Notes: generated from the sequence alone by a model not told the origin. Counted from the stretch's first letter, positions 41,902 through 53,585 are shown. The stretch is 64,000 bases of DNA from Clavaria fumosa (GCA_951802425.1 OX637794.1:3658001-3722000); one strand, 5' to 3'. A program made the numbers and translations.

Positions 41902-42276
41902 AAAGGCGTGGGCGGTGTGTGAGACATGCGGGCTGTGATCGTCACGGGGGATTGAAGACCGGGGAGTCCGATATCGGATATATATCGGATGCTATCAGAC
42001 ATTATCGGACGGTGTCGGATGGTTATCGGATCATATTGTGCGTAATTGCCTTGGATCGCAAAATATCCGGATGGTCGGTATCTGTCATATTTCCGTGTCT
42101 AGACCACATATAATCCTTACATTCTCCCAGGGGCTGAAAATGCAACCGCCCTCGGTTGCAACCAAATGAGGCCAAATAACCGTTTGTTGATTGTGAAGTA
42201 CGTGTCGTATCCGTGTACACAGGTCCAAACACATACTTGTGCTTTCTTCTTCTTCCATCGTCACGGGTCATTGAAT

Positions 42277-43837
42277 ATGGAAAACTTCGACGCTGTAATC
42301 TTTCAGAACGCAGTTCAGGCCATGGTGGAAGCACAGGCCGTGGCTCCGGGGAACGTTCTGCCTGAGTCAGGCCAAGATGCTGAATATGCGGAGTGGGTAC
42401 GGGGGTACGGAACAGATGCGGTGCACGACAGTATTTTTCGTTCGTGGTGTTGAGCTGACATATATTCTTTTTAGGATGATTTTCTTGCAGGATTTGTGGC
42501 CGCGATTGAGGAGGATGTAGAGGTAGATGAGGGGCTCGTGGCCGTCGCGCGAAGACTGAAGAGGTGGAAGAAGCAGCGTGGTGAAGTGTGGGCCGCCGAG
42601 CTGGCGAAGAAAAACGAGGAGGCCGAAGCCGAAAAACAGCGCGAGAGCGAGGAGAGGGCGGCCACCGAGTGGGCCATCGCGGAGGAGAGAAGAACGGAGG
42701 CAGCGAAGGTTGCCGAGAAGAGGGCACGTCTTGCCCGGGCGCGCCTGATCGTTGTTAGTGACAGTGATGATGATGGCGAGGCGGCAGCGGCAACAGCAAC
42801 AACAACGACGGGGGCAGCAGAGTCTGGCGCAACGGCAGCGGCGACAACAACAGTATCACCAGACGCCGCGGAGCTGCGTGGGGACGAGGTAGTGACTGCG
42901 GAGGTGGAGACAGGAAAGGTACGGGTGGCAGCGGCGGAAGATCGGGACGGTCATCGGACCGTGTGGGGAACCGACGGGGTGACGCCCGTCGGTGTTATCA
43001 AGGCGGCGGCAGTGAGTGCGGTGGCCAGGGAAGGCGAGCAGACGGTCGAGGAGCCCGTGCTGGTGCACCGGGACGGCGGGCGGATGACGGCAACGCCGGT
43101 GTGGGTGGAGATTGCGAGGCGGAGGGCGGCGGAGCGGGGGCGAGGGAGGAGGAGCGGAGCGGGGGTGGACATAAAGTCCTGGGCTGCGCGGCAGCCTGGA
43201 GATAAGGTGAGTGATCGATTAGAATGTGTGAGGGTTTTAGATATCTGATCTGAAGAGTAGGAACACGATCCGGTTTGTGAGGAGTGCGCCCAGAAGCGGC
43301 AGGCGTGTTATGGAGTGGAGGGGGTAGCGTGCCGGTGGTGCCGGACCTACAAGGTATCGTGTAGTCTGTCGGCTGTATGAGGTAAGTGGTATTCTTTTTA
43401 TTTCCATGATGAGACAAATGATAGGTGAGTTTTTAGGGATGAAGTTGGAGAGGGCGCCGGTGTCCGGAATGGGAGGTAAGTCAAGAAAGTATCGGGTCCG
43501 CATTTGCTAACGTATCAGAACAGGTCTGAAGGCGGCGGAAGCGACCGGGAGCAAAAGACCGAGGCGAGGTGCGACACGGGCACCGGTCCGTGAGGAGACA
43601 ACGCTGGAGGAGGAGGAGGACGGCAATGTGGAGCTGGTGGAGGAGCCGCCGGCAAAGAGGAGGAAGGGGGAGGCGGGTCCTAGCCGGAAGGGAAAGGAGC
43701 GAGAGACGGCGCGCGTGGTGTCAGGGAGGGAGGCGCTCGACAGGGCATTGGAGATGATGGAGAGGGGGGCGGACCAGGTGAAGGCCGGAGCGGAGCTGCT
43801 CCGGATGCTCCTCCTGGGCGAGTTGTCTGCTAAGTAA
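42277..43837 (+). CDS. Antisense Zn2Cys6-type protein gene inside element I
   Basis: The start at ATG 42277 (MENFDAVIFQNAVQAM) fits the coding pattern. The long second exon (about 42478-43206) encodes a charged coiled coil (AELAKKNEEAEAEKQRESEE) and an Ala/Thr-rich linker. An in-phase intron 43207-43260 leads to an exon with six cysteines spaced C-x2-C-x6-C-x7-C-x2-C-x6-C (43276-43362), the pattern of fungal GAL4-type zinc clusters. Two further introns (about 43375-43440 and 43473-43525) lead to a basic, nuclear-type segment (PPAKRRKGEAGPSRKGKER) and a C-terminal helix ending at 43837. The first intron (about 42430-42477) has no phase-consistent donor that I can confirm. It may bind DNA or nucleic acid, perhaps acting on the element or host promoters; this is inference. 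It runs opposite and convergent to pol. Confidence 0.65.
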
Positions 43838-44050
43838 ATGAAAATTTGCTTTCTTTTTGATTTGGTGCTATATATTTTGTTACTGAGTGGAGAAATAGGT
43901 GAGACGTGTGAGACTGAGGTATGAAGTGAAGAACGTCGGGTATAAGGTTTGGACTTGTCCGAAATTTCAAATTTTTAATTTTTAATTTTTTTTGAGGGAG
44001 AGACATCAATATAAAATATGGGGGAACGAGGGATACGATGGAAAAGAATG
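43838..44050. other. Convergent gap between antisense gene and pol of element I
   Basis: AT-rich, with a run of TTTAATTTTTAATTTTTTTT at about 43970-43992 that could serve transcript ends in either direction. No gene is seen. Confidence 0.5.
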
Positions 44051-44051
44051 C

Positions 44052-45420
44052 TTAATGGCAAGGCCGGAGGTTTCGGGATGCTCCGGAACGTTGCGGACGA
44101 GTTTCTGGAGTGTCGTTGTCGGTAGTTTCATTATCGGATTTGTCGGATAGTGAGGCGAGTTGATCGGGGTTTTGATCGGCTTCAGTTATTGTATCGGACG
44201 CCTTGTATTGTTCATCGGGTGCATCGATATCCTTCTTTTCTTTGACTGGATCGATGATGGAAGTAATTGGGATTGAGGTATGAGATCGAGGGTAGTATGG
44301 GATGATGTGGAATGCTGCGTATCGAATTTTGGACATGGCACCGTCAAGCTCCAATAAAATATATGTGCCGTGTTGAGTTCAGTGGACAACTATCATCGGA
44401 CCGAAAAATCGTGGCTTTGTCTTCTGATTTAATTCCATTTCGACAGCCAAATTGTGGATCAGTACCAATGATCCGGGTTTGAAATCGTAGTCGACAATCG
44501 CGTTCCGATGGCTGTCGATAAACTGTTGAACGGATTGCCTTCGGGCCGCGAGAACCTTGGCGGCGATCGTTGCGAGGTCTTCCTCTCGTTTTTGGAGTTG
44601 CCGGGTGCGAAGAGCGATTAATTCAGGCATCGTCATCGGAGCATCGGCTGTTGGGATTAGATAGGTTGCTTCAGCTATATCAAATGGGAAAAGTGGTTCT
44701 ATGCCGTGGGCGATAAAAAATGGTGAATGACCGGTGGACCGCTGTATTGTGGTTCGTTCAGCCCACATGATTGAGGGTGTGACATCGGGCCATTTCAATT
44801 CGTCACCATTTGCGGCTTTGATGAGTGATTCGCGGACCGAGCGGTGGGCACGTTCAATCACCCCGTTGGCATGGGAGTTGTATCCGGAAATGCGAATATG
44901 ATGAATTCCGTAGTGTTTTCCGAGGAAGTCGAGTGCTTTAATAAAAGGTGATCCGTTGTCCGTGATGAGCTCTTCTACCGCTCCCCATCGGCATAGGATG
45001 TCCTCGAAAATGAAGGTGCCGATTAATTTAGCGGTTTCATTTCATAGCAGTCGTCCTTCGGGATATGCGGATAGCGAGCAACGCACATGTATGAAAAGTC
45101 TGTAGCCACGAGCTCTGGGAAGGAACATAGTATCGATATGAACGCAGCGGAATAGTCCGGCTGGGGTGGCGACAGTTGGAGGAATAAAGATTTTTCGGAT
45201 CTGTCGCGTCTGACACTGATGACAGGTCTGGACAAACCATTTTACATCTTGATCTAGCATCGGCCACCAAAATCAGTTGAGAAGCCGGCTCCGGATGACG
45301 AAGATCCCTTTGTGTCCGAGGGAGTCGTGTGCTTCGGTAATGATTTGGAGTTGTTTGTAATCCGGAAGTACGAGTTGATGACATCCATTGGGGCGACGAC
45401 GCCAGAGTTTGTTATCTAAA
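44052..45420 (-). pseudogene. pol: Integrase of element I
   Basis: The zinc-finger half has AHDSLGHKGIFVIRSRL and CHQCQTRQIRK. The core has VHIDTMFLPRARGYRLFIHV, then ITDNGSPFIKAL and the Glu region YNSHANGVIERAHRSVRESL. The C-terminal domain continues to about 44052 with KFGPFVVV-like sequence. TGA codons break it at about 45276 and 45043, at places where relatives have arginine, and again at 44379. It lacks a chromodomain. Confidence 0.8.
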
Positions 45421-45423
45421 ATA

Positions 45424-47797
45424 AAAAAATCGGATGCCGATCGGATTAGACAGCGGAGCTGAGTGGAATCCAAATTCAAATTTTGCATTGGATTCCGGAG
45501 GAAGGATTCGATGTTATGTATGTGTTGCTCTCTCTTGTTCGCGGCATCGGATCGGGGGATAAGGATTTCTGGGGAATTGTTCGGGGCAGGTGAATCGTCG
45601 TGTAATTCGGTGGAGTTATATAGCGTGGATCCTGTGTAAACTTTGAAGCAGGTGTTGGTAATGGTAGGAGAGCGAGCTTTGGGCGAAACTGTGATAACCG
45701 AAGATTGGGGTGCTCGATTCATGCATTCCATGGCGAACGCGTAACTCCGATCGATCCAGTCTTCGTGATTTTCTGATTCGGTGTCGTTTTCACCATCCGC
45801 GGCACATCTACATGAAAGTCCATCGGCTCCGGTATGTTTATCTGCAGGTACGTGAACCAGGTCGAAATCAAACAGTAAAATTGCGGCAATCCATCGGTTC
45901 ATCACGGCATTGGGTTGAATGTCTGGGTTATTTAGCATGCCTTTAATGAACTTTGTGTCCATCTCGACGGTGAATTTCGGGAGTCCAGTGAGAAAAATTC
46001 GGTATGATCAGAGAGCGCGGAAGAGTCCGTATAACTCGATCTTTGCTTGAGAGTACCGGGCTTCGCATTGATTCCAGGTGATGGAGCCAAAGCGGGAGGG
46101 ATATCGTATTCCATCTTCTCCGATTTGGAATAGTGCGAAACCAATGGCGATATTTGATGAATCAACGGCGAGGATTACAAGTTGTCCGGAGCGGTAGTCG
46201 ATTGGTCGGATAGCGGAGGAATTTATTATTGCATGTTTCAAGCGCTCCATGGAGTTTATCTCTTCTCCCTCGAATTTGAATAGGATGTCCTTTCAGGTGA
46301 GGTTGACGAGTGGTCGGGCAAGTACAGCATAATTTTTTATGAAGTGCCGGAGGAGTCCGCAATCGCCTAAAAACAATCGGACATCGGTTAGCGATTCGCA
46401 TGGTGGCCAGTCGCGGATTCATTGAATATTTGAGTCGTCCGGGATTCGGCCATCGTACATGCAGATATGTCCAGTTACGGTTGCTTGTGGTGCGCAAATT
46501 GTTGTTTTCTTGCCATTGAAGGTTCCTCCAACCTTTTTGATCCGCTCGAGTACCCGGTTGATGTTATTCAGGTGTTCCCACACGAATTGTTGTATTTGCG
46601 GGTTTTCCGGAATGGTCTCGTAGGTGCCGTCCGAAAGTTCATATCGAGTTTTCGGGCCCTTGATCGCTACATTGTCTACAAATGGGATGGTTACGTGCGG
46701 AATTTCGTCTTGTAGAATATGCATGACGTCGCCGTGCATAATCTGCGTTGCGTTGGTGTATCCCATTGGGATGCAGGTGAGCCATTTAGCTCCAAGAGGG
46801 GTTTGAAACGTGGTAAGGTCTCGACTTCTCTCATCAAGAGATCGCTGATCGAAGGACACAAATAAATCGAGCGATCCGTAGCATCCGCATCCGGCGAATG
46901 ATTCCGCAAAAACTTCCATTATCGGGGGAACCGCAGAATCGCTGATAGTGACTTTGTTCAACGGCTGGAGGTTGTGCACGAGTTGGAGGGACTTTCCATC
47001 TTTCTTCAGAACGCAAAACCACTGTGACCGATAGGAGGAGTTAGATTCTTCATAAACGCCGGCAGCGATCTTCTCCCGAATGACTTTGAGGACTTCATCG
47101 TAAATACCTGGGGGGATGGGGATATTCTTGAAGGTCCAGGGGATGTGTTCGATAGTTGGGATTATTATTGGATTGAAGTATTTTGCATCGAAGCGCCCCT
47201 TCTCCGTCTCTTTCCATGCGAAGGCATTTTCCTGTACTTTGATTAAGTAGTGCACCAACTTTTCCTCTTCTGGCCATAAAAAGCCGGTTGGGTTTGCATT
47301 GTGTGCATCCTTGCGATCCTGTGTATATCGAATGCCCGGTGTAAAGTCCGGTGTAAAGTCCGGTGGGTGTGTCGGGAGTATGGGGATATCGGAGAGGGGA
47401 TCGGGGTGTTGCCATCGGACAATCCGAAATTCTTCAGGTAGAGTTGCTTTGATCGGGTTGATACGGTTTGCGACTTTCTTGTATTTCTTTCCAAGGTAAA
47501 CTGGCATAACGGTGTCTGGAGACAGTGTATTGGTTTCTGAGTGGTTGGGGTACATTACGTGTGTGGTATCGTGGTACACCAGTGTGTATCCGGCGCTGAC
47601 CAAGGCTTCACATGAAGTGCCCGAAATATCGGCAAAAGGAAGGGGATCGACAGGAACTAAATTTTCAAGAGAAGGAGATAAGAGATTGCGAACAGAAGTA
47701 GATAGAATAGCTGGAGACTCGTGTTTGGGTATAGCTTCCGTGTCCGCTTTGATTGGAGATGGCTCCGGAATGTTGCAGTGATCCGGGGCTCCAGCTA
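45424..47797 (-). pseudogene. pol: Reverse transcriptase and RNase H of element I
   Basis: The RT region (about 46420-47100) contains SYRSQWFCVLKKDGKSLQLV, HNLQPLNKVTI, YGSLDLFVSFDQRSLDERSR and TTFQTPLGAKWLTCIPMGYT. The catalytic box is FVDNVAIKG, so the second essential Asp of Y/F-x-D-D is Asn, a G-to-A change at a CpG. RNase H follows (about 46010-46250) with LAVDSSNIAIGFALFQIG and QAKIELYGLFRAL. The frame is broken between them. It cannot make active enzyme. Confidence 0.82.
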
Positions 47798-48600
47798 TTA
47801 AAAATCCGGATGCGTTTTCTGAAGTTTGAGGTTTTTCCGGATCGGGATACGCTCTTTTGTCGGTACGGTGATCCTTTCTCCAGTGTTCGGATCGTTCAGG
47901 ATCAGGTCTTGGGCACCATGAGGATGGTCGATAGTTTGGGAGCCGGTAAGCATAAAGAACGGGCGTCCGACGAGGACCTTGCAAGGTAGGGTATCGGCGA
48001 CCTGCATTTGGACGTGAAACGTGCATGGACCGATCTGCAGGGGAAAGTTCTTTATTAATCCGAGCGTCGGGGCGATGGTACCGTGTGAGGACTCCATATG
48101 AATTACACACTCAGAGTGCAGCGGATTACCGAGCTTCTCCCAAACGTCTCTTCGCATTGCCACGATCGAGCTGCCTTGGTCGAGCAGGCACTCCGCAGTG
48201 ATCCGGCTATCCAATATGCCTTCTATGATGCGGAGCAGAGTGGCATCGACAGCTACAACAAGATCGGAGGTGTCCGGCGCTGTAATGTTTGTATAAAGCG
48301 TATCCTGTACGACGGACGCAGTGACCGGAACACGGCAGGCTGTAACCATATCTTTCATCTTTTTGCGGATATCCCCGGAAATAGCGAGGAGCTCGCGGGG
48401 GGTGACTCAGACCGGTATATGCAGTGCGCAATCGAAGACCTGTTGGACTGTACCCTGATTTTCAATAGGAGCTTGGTAATGGTATTGCACATCGGAGCGT
48501 TCGGCTTTCTCGGGCTTCGAAGGGCGGGTCGCCGGAGGTGTGGGGATGGCAACGGATTAGCGTTTTTCAGGGGTCCGAACTTCTTCTTTCCCTTGTCCAT
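47798..48600 (-). pseudogene. pol: Protease region of element I
   Basis: ECLLDQGSSIVAMRRDVWEK has D-Q-G-S in place of D-S/T-G, a variant seen in this gypsy group. Downstream, LPCKVLVGRPFFMLTGSQTI is the usual C-terminal retropepsin segment. It lies in a different frame from both gag and RT, and the frame ends at 47798. A Lys-rich linker precedes it (about 48560-48620). Confidence 0.7.
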
Positions 48601-48627
48601 CTTCTTGGCTACCTCCATTGTAAATGT

Positions 48628-50052
48628 TCAAACCATTCTTTCAAGCGTCTCTTCATCATCAAATGCATCTCCGGATGGTTCCTCGGCTTCGGTAACAGAA
48701 TCTGAAGGATCAGGTGGTTGGGCTTCATAAATGGCCGTGGTCGTCGGCTGTGTGTTCTGTGACTGGTATGTTGCGTAATATTTATAAAAATGCTCCGATA
48801 GGTTGTTTCCTGCAATAGTGCCTGGCAAATATCATCCGGAAGGCAGGCAAATCCTGCCCTCTGTATTCCGAATGCATTTGCCGGACTTGATGTATTCAAG
48901 GGCCTTCGGACAGGCACTAACAAAATGACCTAGTTCCAAACAGAAATTACACGTCCGGCCTGCAGGGGAATTCGTCATCCGAGGAGCGGAATGTCTTGCT
49001 GGTTTGAGAGACTTGGCTGATAAAATTGATTCGAGGCGAGCCATTGTGGAAGCGAATGTTGCCAAGGCTGCGGCCATATCAAACTCTTCCTTCTTGACCA
49101 CCGGTTTCGTTTCTCTCCTGGGGGCTGAAGATGCGAAGCGGACGGGTCCGGAGAATTGATTGGTTGTTGCAGAGTGCGGGGACGTCGAAGAGAGTAGGAA
49201 CTCGGCTGCTGCGTGTACTTCGTTCATGGGGTATGGATCCTCCGGATGGTGATTTGGTAGTATAATAGCGAGCCGGCTTTCGATCCGGCGTCTTGTATGA
49301 TCCCCAAATCCGAGGATGTAAAGTCGGTTTCTGTCATTTATAGACATACGTTGGGAAGTGATCAAGTGCGAGGTAATCTGGAGAAAGTCCCGGTAGTATT
49401 CTCCGTGTTCTGCGCACATGTAAACTCCCTTTTGCGCCGAGTCCGATATGAAACGGTCCAAATCAGCGATAGAAAACAAGCGACCGCCATCGGAACCTGG
49501 GTAAAGATGTCGGACAGCCGCTTTGAAGGTTTCCCAAGTCCATTCCGGATCCGGGGCTGGTGTGAGGGTCTCCCAGAGGAGGCATGTGTCTGTGTCGAGG
49601 TAATGCTTGGCGTACCGAATTAAATCGGCTTCTGGAACGTCTGGATTAATGCCGGTGAGTACAATGTCGATGTCCTCGAAGTACCAGTTGAGGTGTGTCG
49701 GTACTCCGTCGAAGGCAGGAGCCCCGTGAGCGCCACGGAGCGGATATCTCGGTTGATTTGCCATTTGGATTGGTGCGTGGGGAAGTTCTTGTGTGGCGTC
49801 GAGAGGGTTCTGTGGTTCGTCCGTTGGAAGTTGTAAGGTGTTCGGTTCGAGGGGTAGTGGAGTGAGTGGCAAGTGCGGTTCTTCGAAGATTGTTGGTATT
49901 GTGATAGCCGGGGTTGCAAAACTGGTGTGAGAATATACGATTGATGAAATACTAGGGATATTCGATGGAAGAAGATGAGAAGTTTCGATAATCTCTCCGG
50001 AGGGTTCGATATACGATGTATCCGGTATTGGATGCAGGTTCCGAGCTTTCAA
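48628..50052 (-). pseudogene. gag: gag of element I
   Basis: The open frame 50052-48832 encodes about 406 residues. The N-terminal third is Pro/Ser-rich. The capsid-like region holds VPTHLNWYFEDIDIVLTG, TWETFKAAVRHLYPGSDG and DRNRLYILGFGDHTRRRIES. A zinc knuckle CNFCLELGHFVSAC (about 48915-48955) follows. A TGA at 48832 after LPSG is followed by more coding-like sequence (YLPGTIAGNN) to about 48628, so the stop is probably a mutation. It precedes protease on the same strand. Confidence 0.82.
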
Positions 50053-50153
50053 GCGTTCGGACCGTCGAAGCTGAGGAGCGGATGAACCTCTAGGGATCCT
50101 TGAGGGTGGTAGTGAAGACGTCTTGTTGAACGCCTCGCGGTGGGCTCCAGAAT

Positions 50154-50851
50154 TGTAATGGGTAATACGGTTCTTGCTGCAACTGCTTGATTACAGTCAA
50201 GTTCTTCAGGGGTTCCTGTAAAGCGTTTAAGATTCACCAAACACCCTTGAGGATGTGGAGTGTGAGTTCAAAATATGTGAGGAACAGAAATATACGATGT
50301 CCAGAATATTCGGCTATGTGTCCGATAAAATCCGATAAAAGTGATGCGATAAGACGAAGGGCCAGCAATGACGGAGGCCAGCAGATCAAAAGTTGCAATG
50401 ACAAGTGAACTTAAGGGAGGTCTCTAAGAGACAGAGGGGGTCCAGAAAGCTCTATTTCAGAAAAGTCTGAAGTGTGCTTGAGTACAGTTCTGTAAGTACA
50501 GCAAATTGGAATGTACGGAAATGTCCGGAAAACATATGGAACAGCGCCATGTCGCATGAAGGGTTATATGGAGGAGTTATATCACAAGGGAATTGAGTAG
50601 CTCGGAGGAATGAAATGTCCGATGAGTAGCACATGTCCGGACCGCTCGTAAACTGAAGGAAAGTGGGGTTGGTACAGCAAAGGGGTACTAGGAACAATGG
50701 GCAAAGTACTGCAAAGGGTTTGAAACATTCAAATGATTGAATGGTTGAAAGGGATCACAATATGAAATTTACAGCATGTTATATGAAACATAGGAATGGG
50801 AATGGAATAGTGAGTATGTCGAGTGCTGACCATGCTGGAGTGATGAAGTAG
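50154..50851 (-). repeat. Right LTR of element I (698 bp)
   Basis: It repeats 41204-41901 at equal length. Differences are mostly C/T and G/A transitions, in line with CpG decay after insertion. Confidence 0.85.
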
Positions 50852-51130
50852 TTCTGGTGGGATAGGGGGTTTGAGCGGCTCTCCGGTTGAGGTGAATACT
50901 CCGGAGATTCGTAAGAATTTCGCGATGGCAAGTAGTCCTTTGGTACCGCTGAGCGGGATTGGCGGAGAGTGGTCGCGATGCACTTCCGATAGTATGTGTC
51001 GGTGTTCGTCGTATGCTCGGCAATTATGGAATATATGGTCTATGTATCTCGTCGCTGGAGTTGTTGGGATCGTGTCTCCACAGAGGCATTCGGGCTCGTG
51101 AGGTATTTTCATATATTGTGATGCTATCAT
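50852..51130 (-). pseudogene. Remnant of a LINE reverse transcriptase C-terminus
   Basis: The frame contains ECLCGDTIPTTPATRYIDHI, FHNCRAYDEHRHIL and GTKGLLAIAKFLRISGVFTS. This is the zinc-finger and conserved tail seen at the end of many basidiomycete non-LTR reverse transcriptases. The rest of the LINE is absent, and the LTR of element I cuts its 3' end. It is too short to say more than the class. Confidence 0.65.
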
Positions 51131-51663
51131 ATGACAGGCACACAGTACAGCATTGATGGCAGAGGATAGTCATTTAGAGAAGTTCAATCAGAGTAGCTGG
51201 TAACAAGGCAATGTGAGAGCCAGTGTCATCTAGGCCTTTATGTTGGCCCTGATATATGCCTCATTAATTGATGAATGGGCCATTGAGCAATGTATTAGCC
51301 ACAGTTATGTAGGCCTATATGTTCATTACTACAAATTTACAATTCGGCCAACATGCAGTCTTCGCAGGTAATACATTTTTCAGGCTGGGCCTACACATTT
51401 GCCCAATGATGTCTCTTGATTGGCCCTCATGTATGCCTCATTAATTGATGATTGGGCCGTTGAATCAGCATTTATATACTGCAACATTGGCAAAGACAAA
51501 GACACGGTTGTATGTATGGTACGTATTTATGAGATAAAGGATGAAGTGGGGACAGAGGTATGTGGCATGGGTTTGTAGGTTATATTGCCATTATTTAGTG
51601 TGGGTCAGGCGGTTAGGTCAGATATCCATGTTCCTTCATATGTGAAGGAACAGATGCTTTACA
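51131..51663. other. Gene-free stretch with a 44-base direct repeat
   Basis: A 44-base segment starting TTGGCCCT, with GCCTCATTAATTGATGA inside, occurs at 51243-51286 and again, with a few changes, at 51420-51463. The stretch also holds several GGCC-flanked short segments. It is probably the 3' flank of the neighbouring minus-strand gene. No ORF of note. Confidence 0.6.
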
Positions 51664-53240
51664 CTACTGTTGATTTATAATTAGCCAGCGCCCTCCAAAA
51701 ATTTCGCCTCCCAGCCAAACTTTCTCCTCAGGTGCATTGAAGATAAGTTTGTTGGTGCACTGCGGATTTCGACAAGCAAATATTCTCGCCCCAGCATTAC
51801 CAGTAGATGAGACCCAGGAGCGGATGCAGCCACAAGCCTTGCACTGCACTGGGAGCTGATTTCCCCAAGGGCGAAGCTCAGGGTGAACCCACATATAACG
51901 AGCACCACGTATTTGTCCCTCTCTTGCCTGGAGATGGACGATGTCGGTGTGGCAACAAATTGCTGATGTCGCAGGTAGGAGCCTCCAGAGACAGTCCTCC
52001 AGAGGGAATCCCTCCACCAGAACTTGCTGGGCGTAGCCAACTACAAACCCTGCCGTAAGGCAAGGTTGCAGCTCAGCGGCTGTGAATGCGATGACATCCG
52101 AAATCAAAAGGCTGGAAATTTTGATTAATTAGCAAATTGAGAGTGCTAGTTATTGTCTTACCGCTTGGTTGCCTCTGCTAGCTCTGAATAACTATGGAAG
52201 TTCTTGACTAATGTTCCACAGGACATCATCCACAATGTGACCTCTGCCCCTTTGAGGAATGTCAAGTGGGCAGGTGGGAGGAGGACATCGAGAAACTAAG
52301 GCTTCAAATTAGCTGGAGGCAGATGCATTGTAAACAAACTCACGGGTTTGACCTGGGTGCATAACCCAGGTGAAAGAAAGAGGTCGCCAGTGTCATCATG
52401 AGAATGATTTGTAATAAAAATTACGACATGGGGATGTTTATTTCTGTGAAAATGGTTAGTACAATATGATATGAAACAGAAAGCTCATACTGAATCTTAT
52501 GCACCAAGCTCTTCATGTACTCTGCGTGCAAATTGATAAGGATGTCATTGGCAAGATCGAACACAACCTCTTCATACTGCAACACCTCATCTCCAAGATA
52601 CGACCGCATATAGTCAGCGAGAAGTCTTGCCGGCGTTCCAGCATGATCCATTCCTTTGAGGAGAAAGTGCAAGACAAGTAGTCCCTTGTTGCTGACACGA
52701 GAATTTGCAGTCATTTGAAAATTGCCTACTACCTTGAGAGGTTGTGCAAACGCTGGTCGCAATCTTGCCGTGTCGGGCTTCCCGTCGATGATGTCGAGGC
52801 CCTTTGTCAAATAGAACCCCTACAATGCAAAGATAAGAGAACGAAACAGAATAAGTAAATCAATGCTCACATAATATGGGCTGAGGGTGGTCCTTTGAAA
52901 GACCGAGCGTGGCAGGTGAGACACATGAACTTGAGGTGTTCGGTGTCAATCGAAGTTGGGACAGTGAGGCATTTTGTGCATAGCGCCTGAGCACAGTAAT
53001 CACAGACAAAAAGAAAACCACCATTAAGGCACATGTAGCAGAACTGTGGAAAAAGTTTATTGTTTTGTACCAGTGCTCAGAGCAAAGGCGAATACTCACA
53101 TTTTCACCCTCACTAGCAAATTCTGGTCTAACCAGCACTGTAGAAGTAGCTGTCATTCTTGTGGATACAGCTGACCCTGGGACAATGCGGAGAGCGTGAC
53201 CGCTGGTACTTCTCTGTGCTGTTTGTTTGTTTCGAGCCAT
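51664..53240 (-). CDS. H3-tail-mimic, PHD-like zinc finger, putative caspase-like protein
   Basis: I read six exons: 53240-53100, 53043-52871, 52819-52491, 52443-52344, 52295-52162 and 52111-51664, about 440 residues. The start gives M-ARNKQTAQRSTSG, identical to the histone H3 N-terminus at 9 of its first 13 positions, Lys4 included. Exon 2 has a PHD-like finger (C-x2-C-x8-C-x2-C-x4-C-x2-C-x15-C-x2-C, with GGFLFVCDYC). Exon 4 has HVVIFITNHSHDDTGDLF and exon 5 TLWMMSCG, about 45 residues apart. This matches the His and Cys strand ends and spacing of caspase-like peptidases. Exon 6 ends in a zinc ribbon (CKACGC, FACRNPQC). Introns 1, 3, 4 and 5 are phase-consistent; intron 2 is not with the obvious GTGAGC donor, so a splice variant or a one-base lesion is possible. 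The protease call is inference; the H3-like start and cysteine patterns are direct. Confidence 0.72.
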
Positions 53241-53585
53241 TGCGAGGGGGATAAGCACTAAGAGAGAGTGAGGGTCATGCATATATAATGTTTTCCAGAT
53301 CACCTTGACTACAACAATACAAGACTACATCTCTTGAATAGGGGAGGTTCAGTCGACAGTGGTACCACACAACGATTAGACAGAGGGGAGAACAAGGTGT
53401 GAAGCAATAAGTTCAGACAAGAAGGAAGTTTCTATAACTACCAGGGTAGGCAAGTACAATGATTGGACAAAGGGGGAACAAGACATGTTCAGACCAGGAA
53501 GGACTACTGTATGTGTAGTTACAAAGGCACAACAAGAATATATCCAAGGCTGGGACAAAGCATCAAGAGAGCGTGATGAGTGTTG
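53241..53585. other. Upstream region of the H3-tail-mimic gene
   Basis: About 350 bases with no ORF worth calling. It should hold the promoter of the minus-strand gene; I see no clear TATA box. Confidence 0.5.

Larger units (their letters stand above)
41204..50851 (-). mobile_element. Element I: gypsy-like element with antisense gene
   Basis: It is bounded by two 698-bp direct repeats with about 2% differences. On the minus strand it encodes gag, protease, RT, RNase H and integrase. Between pol and the left repeat lies a spliced plus-strand gene. After the right-hand LTR, TGGAGCCCACC starts four bases inside and could be a tRNA primer site; the tRNA is not identified. I find no matching duplication at the outer edges (TATGT at left, GTTCT-like at right) and no clear polypurine tract, so the boundaries may be rearranged. 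Confidence 0.8.
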
